A stretch of 64,000 nucleotides of DNA from Clostridia bacterium (lineage in GTDB: Bacteria; Bacillota; Peptococcia; DRI-13; SM3-B62): positions 106,232 through 170,231 of the forward strand of contig JAHDQS010000001.1 of the NCBI GenBank assembly GCA_018433675.1. The letters are read 5' to 3'. Below the pieces are notes generated by a model, which was not told the DNA's origin, ran no database searches, and was given only the letters and a program-made list of their open reading frames with translations. Below are positions 23,614 through 32,897 of the stretch, one piece after another (position 1 is the stretch's first letter; the number at the start of each line of letters is the position of its first letter). A program made the translations under genes and the position numbers.

Positions 23614-26145
23614 TCAGGCAGTTTCGATAGTGCTGACATCCTGCAGCCCAAGTTTTTCCACAGCTTGCTCGCGCATTTTATACTTCATGATTTTACCGGC
23701 GGCATTCATAGGAAATTCACTGACAAAATCAACATAGCGCGGAGTCTTATGCTTGGCCATATGGGAACGGACATATTCCTTCAACTCGTCTTCCGTCATA
23801 GTCACACCGTCTTTTAAAATGATACAGGCCATAATCACCTCTCCATACTGCTTGTCGGGCACTCCGATAACCTGGACATCTCTAACCTTCGGGTGGTTAT
23901 AGATAAAGTCCTCGATCTCTTTGGGGTAGATATTTTCGCCACCCCGGATGATCATATCCTTGATGCGTCCGGTGATTTTAAAGTTCCCGCCGGCATCGCG
24001 CTTGGCCAAATCCCCGGTGTGCAGCCAACCTTCTTCATCTATTGCGGCTGCCGTCGCCTCAGGCATTTTGTAATAACCTTTCATGATATTGTAACCCCGA
24101 GCCACGAATTCACCGTCTGCTTCATCTGGCAGATCCTTACCGCTAACGGGATCTACTATCTTGCACTCCACCCCAGGCAAAGCCCGACCTACCGTGTTTA
24201 CACGCAATGAAATGGGGTCATCGGCTCGGCTTTGGGTACAACCGGGGGAAGCTTCTGTCTGACCAAAAACGATAGTGATTTCCTTCATTTTCATCTTGTC
24301 GACGACATCCTGCATAACCTTAATCGGGCAAGGGCTCCCGGCCATGATGCCGGTCCTCATCGAAGAGAAATCGGTCTTGTCAAAACCCTCATGCTCCAGC
24401 ATGGCAATGAACATGGTAGGTACTCCATGACATGCCGTAATTTTTTCTTTATTAATACATTCCAGCGCCAGTTTTGGTGAAAAGGCAGGGATCGGACACA
24501 TAGTAGCACCATGGGTCATTGCCGCCGTCATGGCCAGCACCAGGCCAAAACAATGAAACATTGGGACATGGATTAACAAGCGATCCGCAGTGGAAAAGTC
24601 CATACAGTCTCCAATGTTCTTACCGTTATTCACCACGTTATAGTGGGTCAGCATAACGCCTTTGGGAAACCCGGTGGTACCGGAGGTGTACTGGATATTG
24701 CAGACATCATGTTTATTCATGGAGTAAGCACGATAATATACGATTTCCAAGGGAACGCGCTCGGACAGTACTACAGCCTCCTTCCAGGTCAAGCACCCCT
24801 TTTGCCGTGAATCTATCGTGATGATATTGCGCAAAAACGGCAGTCTTTTTATGTGTAGGGGTTTTCCCGGCTCGGCCGTTTCCAATTCGGGACACAGGTC
24901 CTTGATAATACCTACATAATCGGAATCTTTATGCCCATCAATCATTACCAGTGTGTGGGTATCTGACTGGCGCAGCAAATACTCCGCCTCATAAATCTTG
25001 TAGGCCGTATTTACCGTAACCAAAATTGCTCCTATTTTCACAGTGGCCCAAAAAGTAATGAACCATTGGGGAACATTTGTAGCCCAGATAGCAACCTTGT
25101 CACCCGGTTTGACCCCTAAAGCGATCAGAGAGCGGGCAAAGGTGTCCACATCCTCCCGGAACTCGGCGTATGTTCTGGTATAATCCAACGTGGTGTATTT
25201 GAAGGCGTACTGGTCGGGAAATTCTTCTACCATACGATCCAGCACCTGAGGAAAGGTTAAATCCAACAAGGTATCTTTTTCCCATACATACTTACCGGTT
25301 TTCGCCTTGTTGTCAAAAAGACGGCTTCTCACATTCTTGTTCTCAATATAGCGGCTCATGTAGTTCACAAAATGGGGGAATACGACACCGGCATCATTAA
25401 GGTCAGGAGCCCAGCGTTTAACCCATTCTAAAGAAACAAAGCCATCATAATTAATGGATTGCAGGGCAAGCATCATATCGTCAATAGGCATATCCCCTTC
25501 GCCCATCATTCGGTATTTGATTTTTCCGTCTACGACCTGAGAATCCTTAATATGTACATATTTGATATAGGCACCGAGGTTCTGTACAGTCTGTCCGGGA
25601 GTTTCTCCGGAAAACCGATAAGGATGATGGAAATCCCACAAAGCAGCAACCGCATCACTGGAAATCTGCTCAAGCAGACTGCGCAGCCGGGAGGTATCAG
25701 AATATACTCCGTTGCTTTCCACCAAAAGCGTTACGTTATGCTTCTCAGCTATAGGAACCAAACGCTTTAGCGCGGCTATGACAATTTCATCATCAACCTC
25801 ACCGTCGGGCTGAGGCTTTTCGTCAGCCAGAATGCGTATGTATGGGGTCCCCAATTTGGACGCCAGCATAATATACTGCAAGATTTCCTGATGATTTTCT
25901 TCGGCTTTATCGGCATGTTTTAAGCAGCAATTGGAAGACAAACAGGATATTTTAAGCCTCAGGGCAGAGAGTTTTTTCTCCGTTAGGGCTATCTGGTCTT
26001 CCTTAAAGGGCTGGGCCCGCACGGCAAAAATGTCTTTACCCAACCCGCGAATTTCAATACCGTCAAACCCGAGATCCTTAGCCATCGTATAGATATCGGT
26101 CCACGAAAAATCGGGACAACCAAGGGTTGAAAATGCTATTTTCAT
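23614..26145 (-). CDS. TIM-barrel isomerase-like / acyl-CoA ligase fusion protein
   Basis: 843 residues, one frame. Residues 1 to about 270 are a sugar-phosphate-isomerase/AP-endonuclease-2-like TIM barrel (IAFSTLGCPDFSWTDIY, LLVESNGVYSD, WDFHHPYRFSGETPGQ, VHIKDSQVVDG, FVSLEWVKRW) with the Glu, Asp and His expected for metal binding. From about 285 an AMP-forming acyl-CoA ligase follows: YTSGTTGFPKGVMLTH, FGQTEASPG, GWLHTGDLA, GRIKDMIIRGGENIYPKEIE, and the catalytic Lys in NAAGKIMKYKMRE. The ligase part resembles FadD-type medium/long-chain synthetases. No stop or frameshift lies between. The physiological substrate is not evident; the fusion suggests a joint pathway linking a sugar-like or hydroxy-acid intermediate with CoA activation. 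Confidence 0.85.
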   Translation of the reverse strand: MKIAFSTLGCPDFSWTDIYTMAKDLGFDGIEIRGLGKDIFAVRAQPFKEDQIALTEKKLSALRLKISCLSSNCCLKHADKAEENHQEILQYIMLASKLGTPYIRILADEKPQPDGEVDDEIVIAALKRLVPIAEKHNVTLLVESNGVYSDTSRLRSLLEQISSDAVAALWDFHHPYRFSGETPGQTVQNLGAYIKYVHIKDSQVVDGKIKYRMMGEGDMPIDDMMLALQSINYDGFVSLEWVKRWAPDLNDAGVVFPHFVNYMSRYIENKNVRSRLFDNKAKTGKYVWEKDTLLDLTFPQVLDRMVEEFPDQYAFKYTTLDYTRTYAEFREDVDTFARSLIALGVKPGDKVAIWATNVPQWFITFWATVKIGAILVTVNTAYKIYEAEYLLRQSDTHTLVMIDGHKDSDYVGIIKDLCPELETAEPGKPLHIKRLPFLRNIITIDSRQKGCLTWKEAVVLSERVPLEIVYYRAYSMNKHDVCNIQYTSGTTGFPKGVMLTHYNVVNNGKNIGDCMDFSTADRLLIHVPMFHCFGLVLAMTAAMTHGATMCPIPAFSPKLALECINKEKITACHGVPTMFIAMLEHEGFDKTDFSSMRTGIMAGSPCPIKVMQDVVDKMKMKEITIVFGQTEASPGCTQSRADDPISLRVNTVGRALPGVECKIVDPVSGKDLPDEADGEFVARGYNIMKGYYKMPEATAAAIDEEGWLHTGDLAKRDAGGNFKITGRIKDMIIRGGENIYPKEIEDFIYNHPKVRDVQVIGVPDKQYGEVIMACIILKDGVTMTEDELKEYVRSHMAKHKTPRYVDFVSEFPMNAAGKIMKYKMREQAVEKLGLQDVSTIETA

Positions 26146-26194
26146 AACGTTCCTCCTAAATACTATTGTTTATTTCCTTCACGCTTTTATGCTT

Positions 26195-29100
26195 TCAGCT
26201 CTGTTCTGCGAGCCGTTTATAGAGGGCATATTTTTCTTTAGCTTCTTTTGTCGCCTTTTCAAACAAGACCTTTGCTTCCTCAGGAAAGGTTTTTTCTAAG
26301 GACGAATACCTGATTTCTCCCATTAAAAACTCCCTGAAGTCAGCGGTAGGTTCTTTTGAATCCATCACAAACGGGTTTTTTCCCTGCTCTTTCAACAGTG
26401 GATTATATCTATATAAATGCCAATAGCCGGCTTCAACAGCCCGTTTCATTTCCTGCTGAACCTTTGCCATTCCGGCCTTTATTCCATGGGCAATACAAGG
26501 GGCGTAAGCGATAATCAGTGAAGTACCCGGATAGCTCTCGGCTTCCTGCAAGGCTTTTAACAATTGTCCTTGGTTTGCTCCCATGGCTACCTGGGCGACA
26601 TAAACATGACCGTAGCTCATAGCCATACTCCCCAGATCCTTTTTCGCGCTCTTTTTCCCGGAAGCCGCAAATTGAGCCACCGCACCCAACGGAGTTGCCT
26701 TAGAGGATTGTCCGCCGGTATTTGAATATACTTCCGTATCTACCACAAAGATGTTCACATCCTCACCGGTTGAGAAAACATGGTCCAAGCCTCCATACCC
26801 GATATCGTAAGCCCAGCCGTCGCCGCCAATCATCCACATTGACTTTTTGACAAGATGCTCCTTGTTTTTAATGATTTCTTTTGCTAGTTCTTCCGCTTGT
26901 CCCGACATACCACTGCTTTTCAGAATCGCCACCAGTCTTCTGCTGACTTCCTTCGAGGATTCACCATTATTAAAACTGTCCAGCCATTCCTTTATCGCCT
27001 TTTTTACTTCATCTTTATCTGTTATCTTCAAGAGGGTTTCTGCTTTCATCCGCAAATTGTTTCTTTGCTGGTTGACAGCCAAACACATGCCCAGGCTGAA
27101 CTCCGCATTGTTTTCAAACAGGGAATTAGACCAGGCCGGACCATGACCCTCCTGATTTACAGTATAAGGGACGGAAGGAAATGCGGCTCCCCAAGCCTGA
27201 GAACAACCCGTTCCATTAGCCAAATACATTCTATCACCATAAAGCTGTGTAATTAGCTTGTAATAAGGAGTTTCCCCGCATCCGGCACATGCCCCGGAGA
27301 ACTCCAGCAGCGGCGTTTTAAACTGGCTTCCTTTCACTGTTGCAACATTCAATCCAGTATCCTTTACAGGAACACTCACAGCATATTTCCAGTTTTCCGT
27401 CTCAAGCCGTTTTCCTTCCAGCGGGGTCATGACAAGAGCCTTTTCTTTGGCTGGACAGACCTCAACACAGCTTCCGCAGCCCAAACAATCCAAATCACTT
27501 ACCTGCATTCTGTAATTGTACTGTTCCAAGTCTTTTCCTTTCGCCTTTCTGGTTTCAAAGCCTGCAGGGGCATTTTTTGTTTCGTTCTCATCCAAAAGTA
27601 CCGGTCTGATGGCCGCATGGGGACACACATAGGAACATTGGTTGCATTGGATACAATTATCCGGCTGCCATACAGGCACATCAATCGCCGTTCCTCTTTT
27701 TTCATAAGCGGCCGTTCCTAAGGGGATGGTTCCGTCTTCCATGCCCACAAAGGCGCTTACCGGAAGCTTATCGCCCTCCTGTGCACCGATTGGAAAGAGT
27801 ATTTTCATAATAACCTCAGGTACCGCCTCTTCTTCTTTGTGCTTCTTCCCGACAGCCTGCCGCCATTCTTGAAACACCTTGATTTCTTTAACTTCCGCCA
27901 GGCCTTTATCGACTGCGGCATAGTTCATACGGACAACCTTTTCCCCTTGTTTGCCGTATGTTTGTTGGATGGTCTGTTTCATATATTCCGTGGCTTCATC
28001 AACCGGAATGATATTGACCAACTTAAAGAACGCGGCCTGCAGGACAATATTGATACGATTACCCAAGCCTAATTCTTGTGCGGCTTTGGTAGCATCAATA
28101 GTATAAAAACGGATGCTATGTTCAACTATGAATCTTTTCATTTCTGCGGGCATTCTTTCCGCCAGTTCCTCCTCGGACCAACCGCAGTTTAAAAGAAATG
28201 TCCCGCCATCCTTAAGCTCCGAAACAATGTCGTATTTATCAAGATATGAAGGATTATGACAGGCAATGAAATCAGCCTTTTTCACTAGATAACTGGAACG
28301 GATAGGTTCTTTCCCGAAACGAAGGTGGGATTTCGTCACCGCTCCGGATTTTTTGGTGTCGTATTCAAAATATGCCTGGATATAGTAATCCGTATGTTCA
28401 CCAATAATTTTGATAGTATTTTTATTTGCCCCCACAGTTCCGTCGGATCCAAGTCCCCAGAATTTGCAGCTGACAGTGTCCTGCGATACGATATCAAGCT
28501 CCTCGCCAACGCTTAGGGACAAGTTCGTTACATCATCGTTGATCCCGACTGTGAAATGATTTTTCGGCGTTTTCTGCTTCAAATTATCAAACACAGCCAC
28601 GATCTGCGCAGGCGTAGTATCCTTGGAAGACAAGCCGTACCTGCCTGCCACTATCTCCGGTCTGTTCCCCAGCTCGCCATAGGCCGCACATACATCCACA
28701 TACAACGGTTCACCGATCGACCCGGGCTCTTTCGTTCTATCCAGAACAGCTATTCTTTTTACTGTTTGCGGGATTGCCGCCAAAAGGTGTTTTGCTGAGA
28801 AGGGCCGATAAAGATGTACCTGCACATAGCCTGCTTTTTCGCCTTTAGCAAGCAAATAATCTACGGTTTCTTCAACCGTACCGCTTACAGAGCCCATGGC
28901 GATGATGATGTTTTCGGCATCAGGAGCTCCATAGTAATTGAACAGCTTATAGTTTCTTCCTGTCAACTTGTTTATCTCGCCCATATATTCTTCTACCAAC
29001 TCGGGCAATCGCTCGTAGTACCGATTGCTGGCTTCTCTGGCCTGAAAGAAAACATCTGGATTTTGCACTGTACTGCGCTGTACAGGTCGTTCAGGGTTTA

Positions 29101-29722
29101 GGGATTTTTTGCGAAATCTTTCCAGCGCCTCCTGGTCCAGCAACTTAGCCAAATTACTGTAATCCAGACATTCGATTTTCTGAAGCTCATGAGAAGTTCT
29201 GAAGCCGTCAAAGAAATGGAGAAACGGCACACTGCCTTTAATAGCCGCAAGATGTGCCACCCCGGCAAGATCCATGACCTCCTGAACACTTCCCGAAGAG
29301 AGCAAGGCAAAGCCTGTTTGCCTACAGCTCATGACATCCGAATGATCCCCGAAAATGGAAAGGGCATGAGTCCCAACGGTACGAGAGCTTACATGCAGTA
29401 CGGCGGGATGAAGCTGTCCTGCGATGCGGTACATGGTCGGCACCATCAGAAGTAAACCTTGTGAGGCCGTATATGATGTGGCTAATGCCCCGGCCTCCAA
29501 AGAACCGTGGACCGCACCGATAGCACCGGCCTCCGATTGCATTTCAACCAGTTGTACTTCCTGTCCAAAGATGTTTTTCTTCCCCTGGGCCGACCAGGCA
29601 TCAACCAGCTCAGCCATAGGGGATGAAGGTGTAATCGGATAAATGGCGGCTACTTCCGTAAAGGCATACGATATATAGGCGGCGGCTTCATTTCCGTCCA
29701 TTGTTTTCATAACTTTACTCAT
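26195..29722 (-). CDS. nifJ: Pyruvate:ferredoxin (flavodoxin) oxidoreductase
   Basis: 1175 residues, the full single-chain enzyme. It oxidises pyruvate with CoA to acetyl-CoA, CO2 and reduced ferredoxin. Domains in order: pyrimidine-binding domain (MDGNEAAAYISYAFTEVAAI), gamma domain (about 415-600), [4Fe-4S] ferredoxin domain with CIQCNQCSYVCP and CLGCGSCVEVCP (about 680-765), and the thiamine-diphosphate domain (ACAGCGETPYYKL, GDGWAYDIGYGGLDHV, NTGGQSSKATP). Stands alone with its own ribosome site (GGAG). In this genome its electrons probably feed the [FeFe] hydrogenase encoded at 58-62.6 kb, and acetyl-CoA feeds acetate kinase. Confidence 0.97.
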   Translation of the reverse strand: MSKVMKTMDGNEAAAYISYAFTEVAAIYPITPSSPMAELVDAWSAQGKKNIFGQEVQLVEMQSEAGAIGAVHGSLEAGALATSYTASQGLLLMVPTMYRIAGQLHPAVLHVSSRTVGTHALSIFGDHSDVMSCRQTGFALLSSGSVQEVMDLAGVAHLAAIKGSVPFLHFFDGFRTSHELQKIECLDYSNLAKLLDQEALERFRKKSLNPERPVQRSTVQNPDVFFQAREASNRYYERLPELVEEYMGEINKLTGRNYKLFNYYGAPDAENIIIAMGSVSGTVEETVDYLLAKGEKAGYVQVHLYRPFSAKHLLAAIPQTVKRIAVLDRTKEPGSIGEPLYVDVCAAYGELGNRPEIVAGRYGLSSKDTTPAQIVAVFDNLKQKTPKNHFTVGINDDVTNLSLSVGEELDIVSQDTVSCKFWGLGSDGTVGANKNTIKIIGEHTDYYIQAYFEYDTKKSGAVTKSHLRFGKEPIRSSYLVKKADFIACHNPSYLDKYDIVSELKDGGTFLLNCGWSEEELAERMPAEMKRFIVEHSIRFYTIDATKAAQELGLGNRINIVLQAAFFKLVNIIPVDEATEYMKQTIQQTYGKQGEKVVRMNYAAVDKGLAEVKEIKVFQEWRQAVGKKHKEEEAVPEVIMKILFPIGAQEGDKLPVSAFVGMEDGTIPLGTAAYEKRGTAIDVPVWQPDNCIQCNQCSYVCPHAAIRPVLLDENETKNAPAGFETRKAKGKDLEQYNYRMQVSDLDCLGCGSCVEVCPAKEKALVMTPLEGKRLETENWKYAVSVPVKDTGLNVATVKGSQFKTPLLEFSGACAGCGETPYYKLITQLYGDRMYLANGTGCSQAWGAAFPSVPYTVNQEGHGPAWSNSLFENNAEFSLGMCLAVNQQRNNLRMKAETLLKITDKDEVKKAIKEWLDSFNNGESSKEVSRRLVAILKSSGMSGQAEELAKEIIKNKEHLVKKSMWMIGGDGWAYDIGYGGLDHVFSTGEDVNIFVVDTEVYSNTGGQSSKATPLGAVAQFAASGKKSAKKDLGSMAMSYGHVYVAQVAMGANQGQLLKALQEAESYPGTSLIIAYAPCIAHGIKAGMAKVQQEMKRAVEAGYWHLYRYNPLLKEQGKNPFVMDSKEPTADFREFLMGEIRYSSLEKTFPEEAKVLFEKATKEAKEKYALYKRLAEQS

Positions 29723-29781
29723 ACTTTTCCTCCGTTAGCTCTTTTTGTTGAAGTCAGTGTTTATATATGTAGATATTCTAT

Positions 29782-29822
29782 CACAAAAGACCGGGCAGTT
29801 GTCCCGGTCTTTTGTGAATTTT
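29782..29822. terminator. Strong bidirectional terminator
   Basis: Perfect 14-base arms, CACAAAAGACCGGG (29782-29795) and CCCGGTCTTTTGTG (29803-29816), around a 7-base loop, with T-rich tails. It separates the esterase gene from nifJ. Confidence 0.85.
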
Positions 29823-29828
29823 TTGCCT

Positions 29829-30758
29829 TTATGCATATAATCTGAACCAGCTCGCCGATAGCGGCCCAAACTCTTTGGTATAGCCGTGTCCTTGACCGTC
29901 CAGGTAGCAATATGACTTTGTGCCGGGAAGCTTATTGAATAAATTTTCTATCGCTGTCGGCGGGCAGGAGTTATCATTACCGGCGGCAGTAAGCAGTACC
30001 GGCAATTGTAGGCGATGGGCATGAGAAAGGGTATCTATCAATCCCAGCCCGTGCCACCCCAGGCTTTCTTCTTCCATTCCCTTCAGAACCTCTTGAACTG
30101 TTTCATAAGCTTTCCCTCCCTGTTCAATGGCAGTTGGGATGTCTGTCAGAAAAGGCACATCGGCCGCCACACATCTTACCCCTTTATTCTGATACAGAGA
30201 AGCTAAAAGCAAGGCAGTCCCGCCTCCTTGGCTGGTACCGAAAAAGGAGAGCCTATCTTTAAGGCATTCCTGCTGTTCTTGTGCCCAACGCAGAGCAATT
30301 ACACTGTTTATCAACCAATCCCGATAACCCCTCTTTCCGCCGCTTTGCACCGTATCCGGCAAAACCGGCCAGGAACGATCTCTTGCTTTGCTGAAATCAG
30401 GCCCTAAGGGGGTCATATATCCCAAGGGGTTGATGTGAAGAATATTGTACCCCTGAACAACTAAGTCCGGCTGAGAGCTTACGTTTGCCGAATATGCCGG
30501 CAAGTGGATAAGCAGGGGCGCAGGTCCTGATAAGGCCGGCTGCCAATAGGCATAAAACTCGTCCATACTCACCGGGCTGAAACGGACATACTTAAAATCC
30601 TGTAGATGCCGAACACCAAAATTTGGAGCATATCCTGTCATCTCAATGGTTTCCGCATTATAAACGATTTCCTCAGCCTCAGTCATTATACCATCCAGCC
30701 AAGCATTGATTTCTTGCGGTTGTGGATAAAAGTCATAAGGGCTTGTTGCCTTTCTCAT
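29829..30758 (-). CDS. Acetyl-esterase (acetyl xylan esterase/cephalosporin-C deacetylase family)
   Basis: About 309 residues, cytoplasmic alpha/beta hydrolase. Catalytic Ser in FFGTSQGGGTALLLAS, Asp in TAAGNDNSCPP, His in GQGHGYTKEF, with the oxyanion region at LLIHLPAYSANVS. Members of this family remove acetyl groups from sugars or cephalosporin C. No signal peptide, so a cytoplasmic substrate is likely. ATG at 30758 follows GAGGTAAG; the ATG 15 bases further up lacks a ribosome site. Monocistronic, ended by the strong terminator at 29.8 kb. The true substrate is unknown. Confidence 0.82.
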   Translation of the reverse strand: MRKATSPYDFYPQPQEINAWLDGIMTEAEEIVYNAETIEMTGYAPNFGVRHLQDFKYVRFSPVSMDEFYAYWQPALSGPAPLLIHLPAYSANVSSQPDLVVQGYNILHINPLGYMTPLGPDFSKARDRSWPVLPDTVQSGGKRGYRDWLINSVIALRWAQEQQECLKDRLSFFGTSQGGGTALLLASLYQNKGVRCVAADVPFLTDIPTAIEQGGKAYETVQEVLKGMEEESLGWHGLGLIDTLSHAHRLQLPVLLTAAGNDNSCPPTAIENLFNKLPGTKSYCYLDGQGHGYTKEFGPLSASWFRLYA

Positions 30759-30931
30759 TAACTTACCTCTCATCTATTATGCTTATGTTGTTAGTTTGTG
30801 GTGTTATGTTATCATTTTTGAAGGTCCTTGACAAACTTTCGAAACGAGTTGTGATGCTTACATAATCCCAAATAAAATGGTAGAATGGCATGTGGGTAAA
30901 AAAATTGCAGGAGTATATGTAGGAGTACATT

Positions 30932-31621
30932 ATGAAAATCTTAGGTCGTATTATTCTGTTATTATCAGGTGTTTGCCTAATCAGTCTTGGAATAGTATTA
31001 ACTATCCACTCGGGAGCCGGGGCATCACCCTGGGACGCCTTTCATTTAGGCCTGTCTAATATTACCGGCCTAATGGTCGGACAAATAAGCCAGTTGGTAG
31101 GAGTCGTGATTTTGATTTTTGCCGCTTTTTTAAAGGAATACCCCGGTTGGGGTACAATAATCAATACTTTTTTGGTTGGGTACCTCATTGACGTTTTCAG
31201 AAATTATGAACTGGTCCCCTTTGCCTCTACGGCTTGGCAGATGTGGCTGATGCTTTTTTTCGGCATTCTGTTCATGGGCTGGGGGTCATCTCTGTATTTG
31301 CTGGCACAGCTGGGTTCGGGGCCGCGTGATAGCCTCATGCTGGGCTTGATAAAAAAGCTCCGGCAGCCTGTTTGGAAAATACGGCTCTGTATTGAGACTC
31401 TTGTTCTGGTAGCAGCGTATTTTCTGGGAGGACTTATCGGTATCGGTACGGTGCTGACGGCAGTTTTAATAGGTTTTGCCATCCAATCCGGATTCTATCT
31501 TGCCCGCAAGAAAGCATCAGATATCCATCATCGTGTGATTTGGAACGATTATATAGCTTTAAAACATTATCTTGCGCAGTCTGCCAAGAAAAAGGATGTT
31601 TCTGAGAAAGCGAAATCATAA
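30932..31621 (+). CDS. YczE/YyaS-type membrane protein
   Basis: 229 residues, with about five hydrophobic helices and the family pattern GAGASPWDAFHLGLSNITG near residue 30, then LGSGPRDSLMLGL and GTVLTAVLIGFAIQ. This matches the YczE/YitT-related integral membrane proteins of unproven function. ATG preceded by AGGAG at 6 bases. It is one of few plus-strand genes in the left arm, so it runs against replication, and has no operon partner. Function is unknown. Confidence 0.78.
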   Translation: MKILGRIILLLSGVCLISLGIVLTIHSGAGASPWDAFHLGLSNITGLMVGQISQLVGVVILIFAAFLKEYPGWGTIINTFLVGYLIDVFRNYELVPFASTAWQMWLMLFFGILFMGWGSSLYLLAQLGSGPRDSLMLGLIKKLRQPVWKIRLCIETLVLVAAYFLGGLIGIGTVLTAVLIGFAIQSGFYLARKKASDIHHRVIWNDYIALKHYLAQSAKKKDVSEKAKS

Positions 31622-31730
31622 AAATATTGGGAATCTTATTATTCCGAAGCTTTGCTAAATCAACTTACATCAACGAGCACGTCTTTTGGCAGAAAAGAAG
31701 TGATTCCCTGATAAATTTGACAATAAAGAT

Positions 31731-32228
31731 TTATCTTGGTGGATTACATACGCTACATGGACCGTATCCCTGCGCTTTAGCAGTGGTGAGGCTTATCGGT
31801 ATCTTACTTTTGCTAAGGTACCGGCAACTGCTGGTATGATACTTTGATCCTGTTTTTGTTATATATACGGTTACATTTTGCTTTTCCGTGGTTGTCGTCT
31901 TCTGGGCGGCAGAATCTGGCACCAGCGTCGACGTGGAAGATGTGGTAGTTGTCGATGGAGCTTTTGTAATTTCGATTGTGCTTGTTGCGGTACTCCATTT
32001 AACTCCTGCACCCAGCGCTTCTGACACAGCCCTGATGGGCACATAGGTGCGACCATCATATAGGAACGGTTCCGCATCTGTTTGAACGGTTTTTCCGTCA
32101 ACGCTCAATTTAATATTCTGGTACGTTACAGCAATGTTTCTTATCCCGGACAGCGCGAAGATTGGGGTGCTGCCGAACAATAAAGCTCCAATGACTATTC
32201 CGGCAACCAATGATTTAATGTTTCTCAT
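31731..32228 (-). CDS. Secreted protein with copper-amine-oxidase N-domain and Ada-like zinc motif
   Basis: About 165 residues. Signal peptide (SLVAGIVIGALLFGSTPIFA), then a copper-amine-oxidase-like N-terminal domain (IAVTYQNIKLSVDGKTV, FLYDGRTYVPIRAVSEAL), a Thr/Ser-rich linker (about 100-125), and a C-terminal unit YHTSSCRYLSKSKIPIS ending GPCSVCNPPR. The last is like the Cys4 metal site of Ada-type domains (C...C..C). The stalk domain probably binds cell-wall or matrix material; the Cys motif probably binds zinc. ATG at 32228 with AAGGAGG upstream. Monocistronic. Role unknown. Confidence 0.78.
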   Translation of the reverse strand: MRNIKSLVAGIVIGALLFGSTPIFALSGIRNIAVTYQNIKLSVDGKTVQTDAEPFLYDGRTYVPIRAVSEALGAGVKWSTATSTIEITKAPSTTTTSSTSTLVPDSAAQKTTTTEKQNVTVYITKTGSKYHTSSCRYLSKSKIPISLTTAKAQGYGPCSVCNPPR

Positions 32229-32282
32229 AGGTTTCCCTCCTTTCGTATTATATTTTGGTGATGCTAACCAAGGTTTCGACAC

Positions 32283-32724
32283 ATTAAAGAAATTTCCTCT
32301 ATCCGATGAATTTGAAATTCATAAACCCAAAGCCTTTTCTCTCGTTCTCCCATCTCTTTATATAATCGCATGTGCAGTTCTCTATTGATGGTTTCGGCTA
32401 TCGTAAATCGCTCTGTTTATTATAAAATCCTTACTGCACCTAGAACCATCGCTTTTTGATGGTTATGCTCAAGGTGGCAGCTTTCATCGTAATATATATT
32501 AAACAACAATCCCATATGAAACACCTCAAAAACGATATAGTTTTATATTCGACAAATTGTGTGGCTACTATTTGTTTATTACAGGCCAATTTAAAAAGTT
32601 ATGTGAAACACAAAAAGACCAGGCATCAAATCCGGTCTTTTTTTATATTTTGATGTTACTTTTAGCAAGGTGTCACCAAACTGCCACTTTTTATGTTTTT
32701 CTTAAATGTCTCTTGTCTTATAAA
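32283..32724. other. Gap without a recognised gene
   Basis: 442 bases between the secreted-protein gene and tRNA-Ser(TGA). Apart from the terminator at 32612-32645 I see no gene: open frames are short, with no ribosome site and no known motif. The upstream region of the minus-strand secreted protein lies here (32229-32400). Confidence 0.6.
32612..32645. terminator. Bidirectional hairpin downstream of tRNA-Ser(TGA)
   Basis: AAAAAGACC (32612-32620) pairs with GGTCTTTTT (32634-32642) around a 13-base loop; both strands end in T-runs. Confidence 0.65.
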
Positions 32725-32814
32725 TGGCGGAGGGGGTGGGATTCGAACCCACGGAAGGCGTAAACCTTCAACGGTTTTCAAGACCGCCTCCTTCAACCGC
32801 TCGGACACCCCTCC
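32725..32814 (-). tRNA. tRNA-Ser(TGA)
   Basis: 90 bases, class II. Acceptor GGAGGGG/CCCCTCC, anticodon loop CTTGAAA (anticodon TGA, codon UCA), long variable arm, T-arm GTGGGTTCGAATCCCAC and encoded CCA. Confidence 0.93.
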
Positions 32815-32897
32815 GGCAATATTTTTTGCTATCATTCTTCTTCATCTTTCAAAGACAGGGATTAATATAGCATGTTATTGCCCTTCTGTCAATCTCG

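Noticed and set aside
30828-30886. Promoter of the YczE-type gene starting at TTGACA 30828
   Set aside because: No -10 box at proper spacing from this -35; alternatives are weak.
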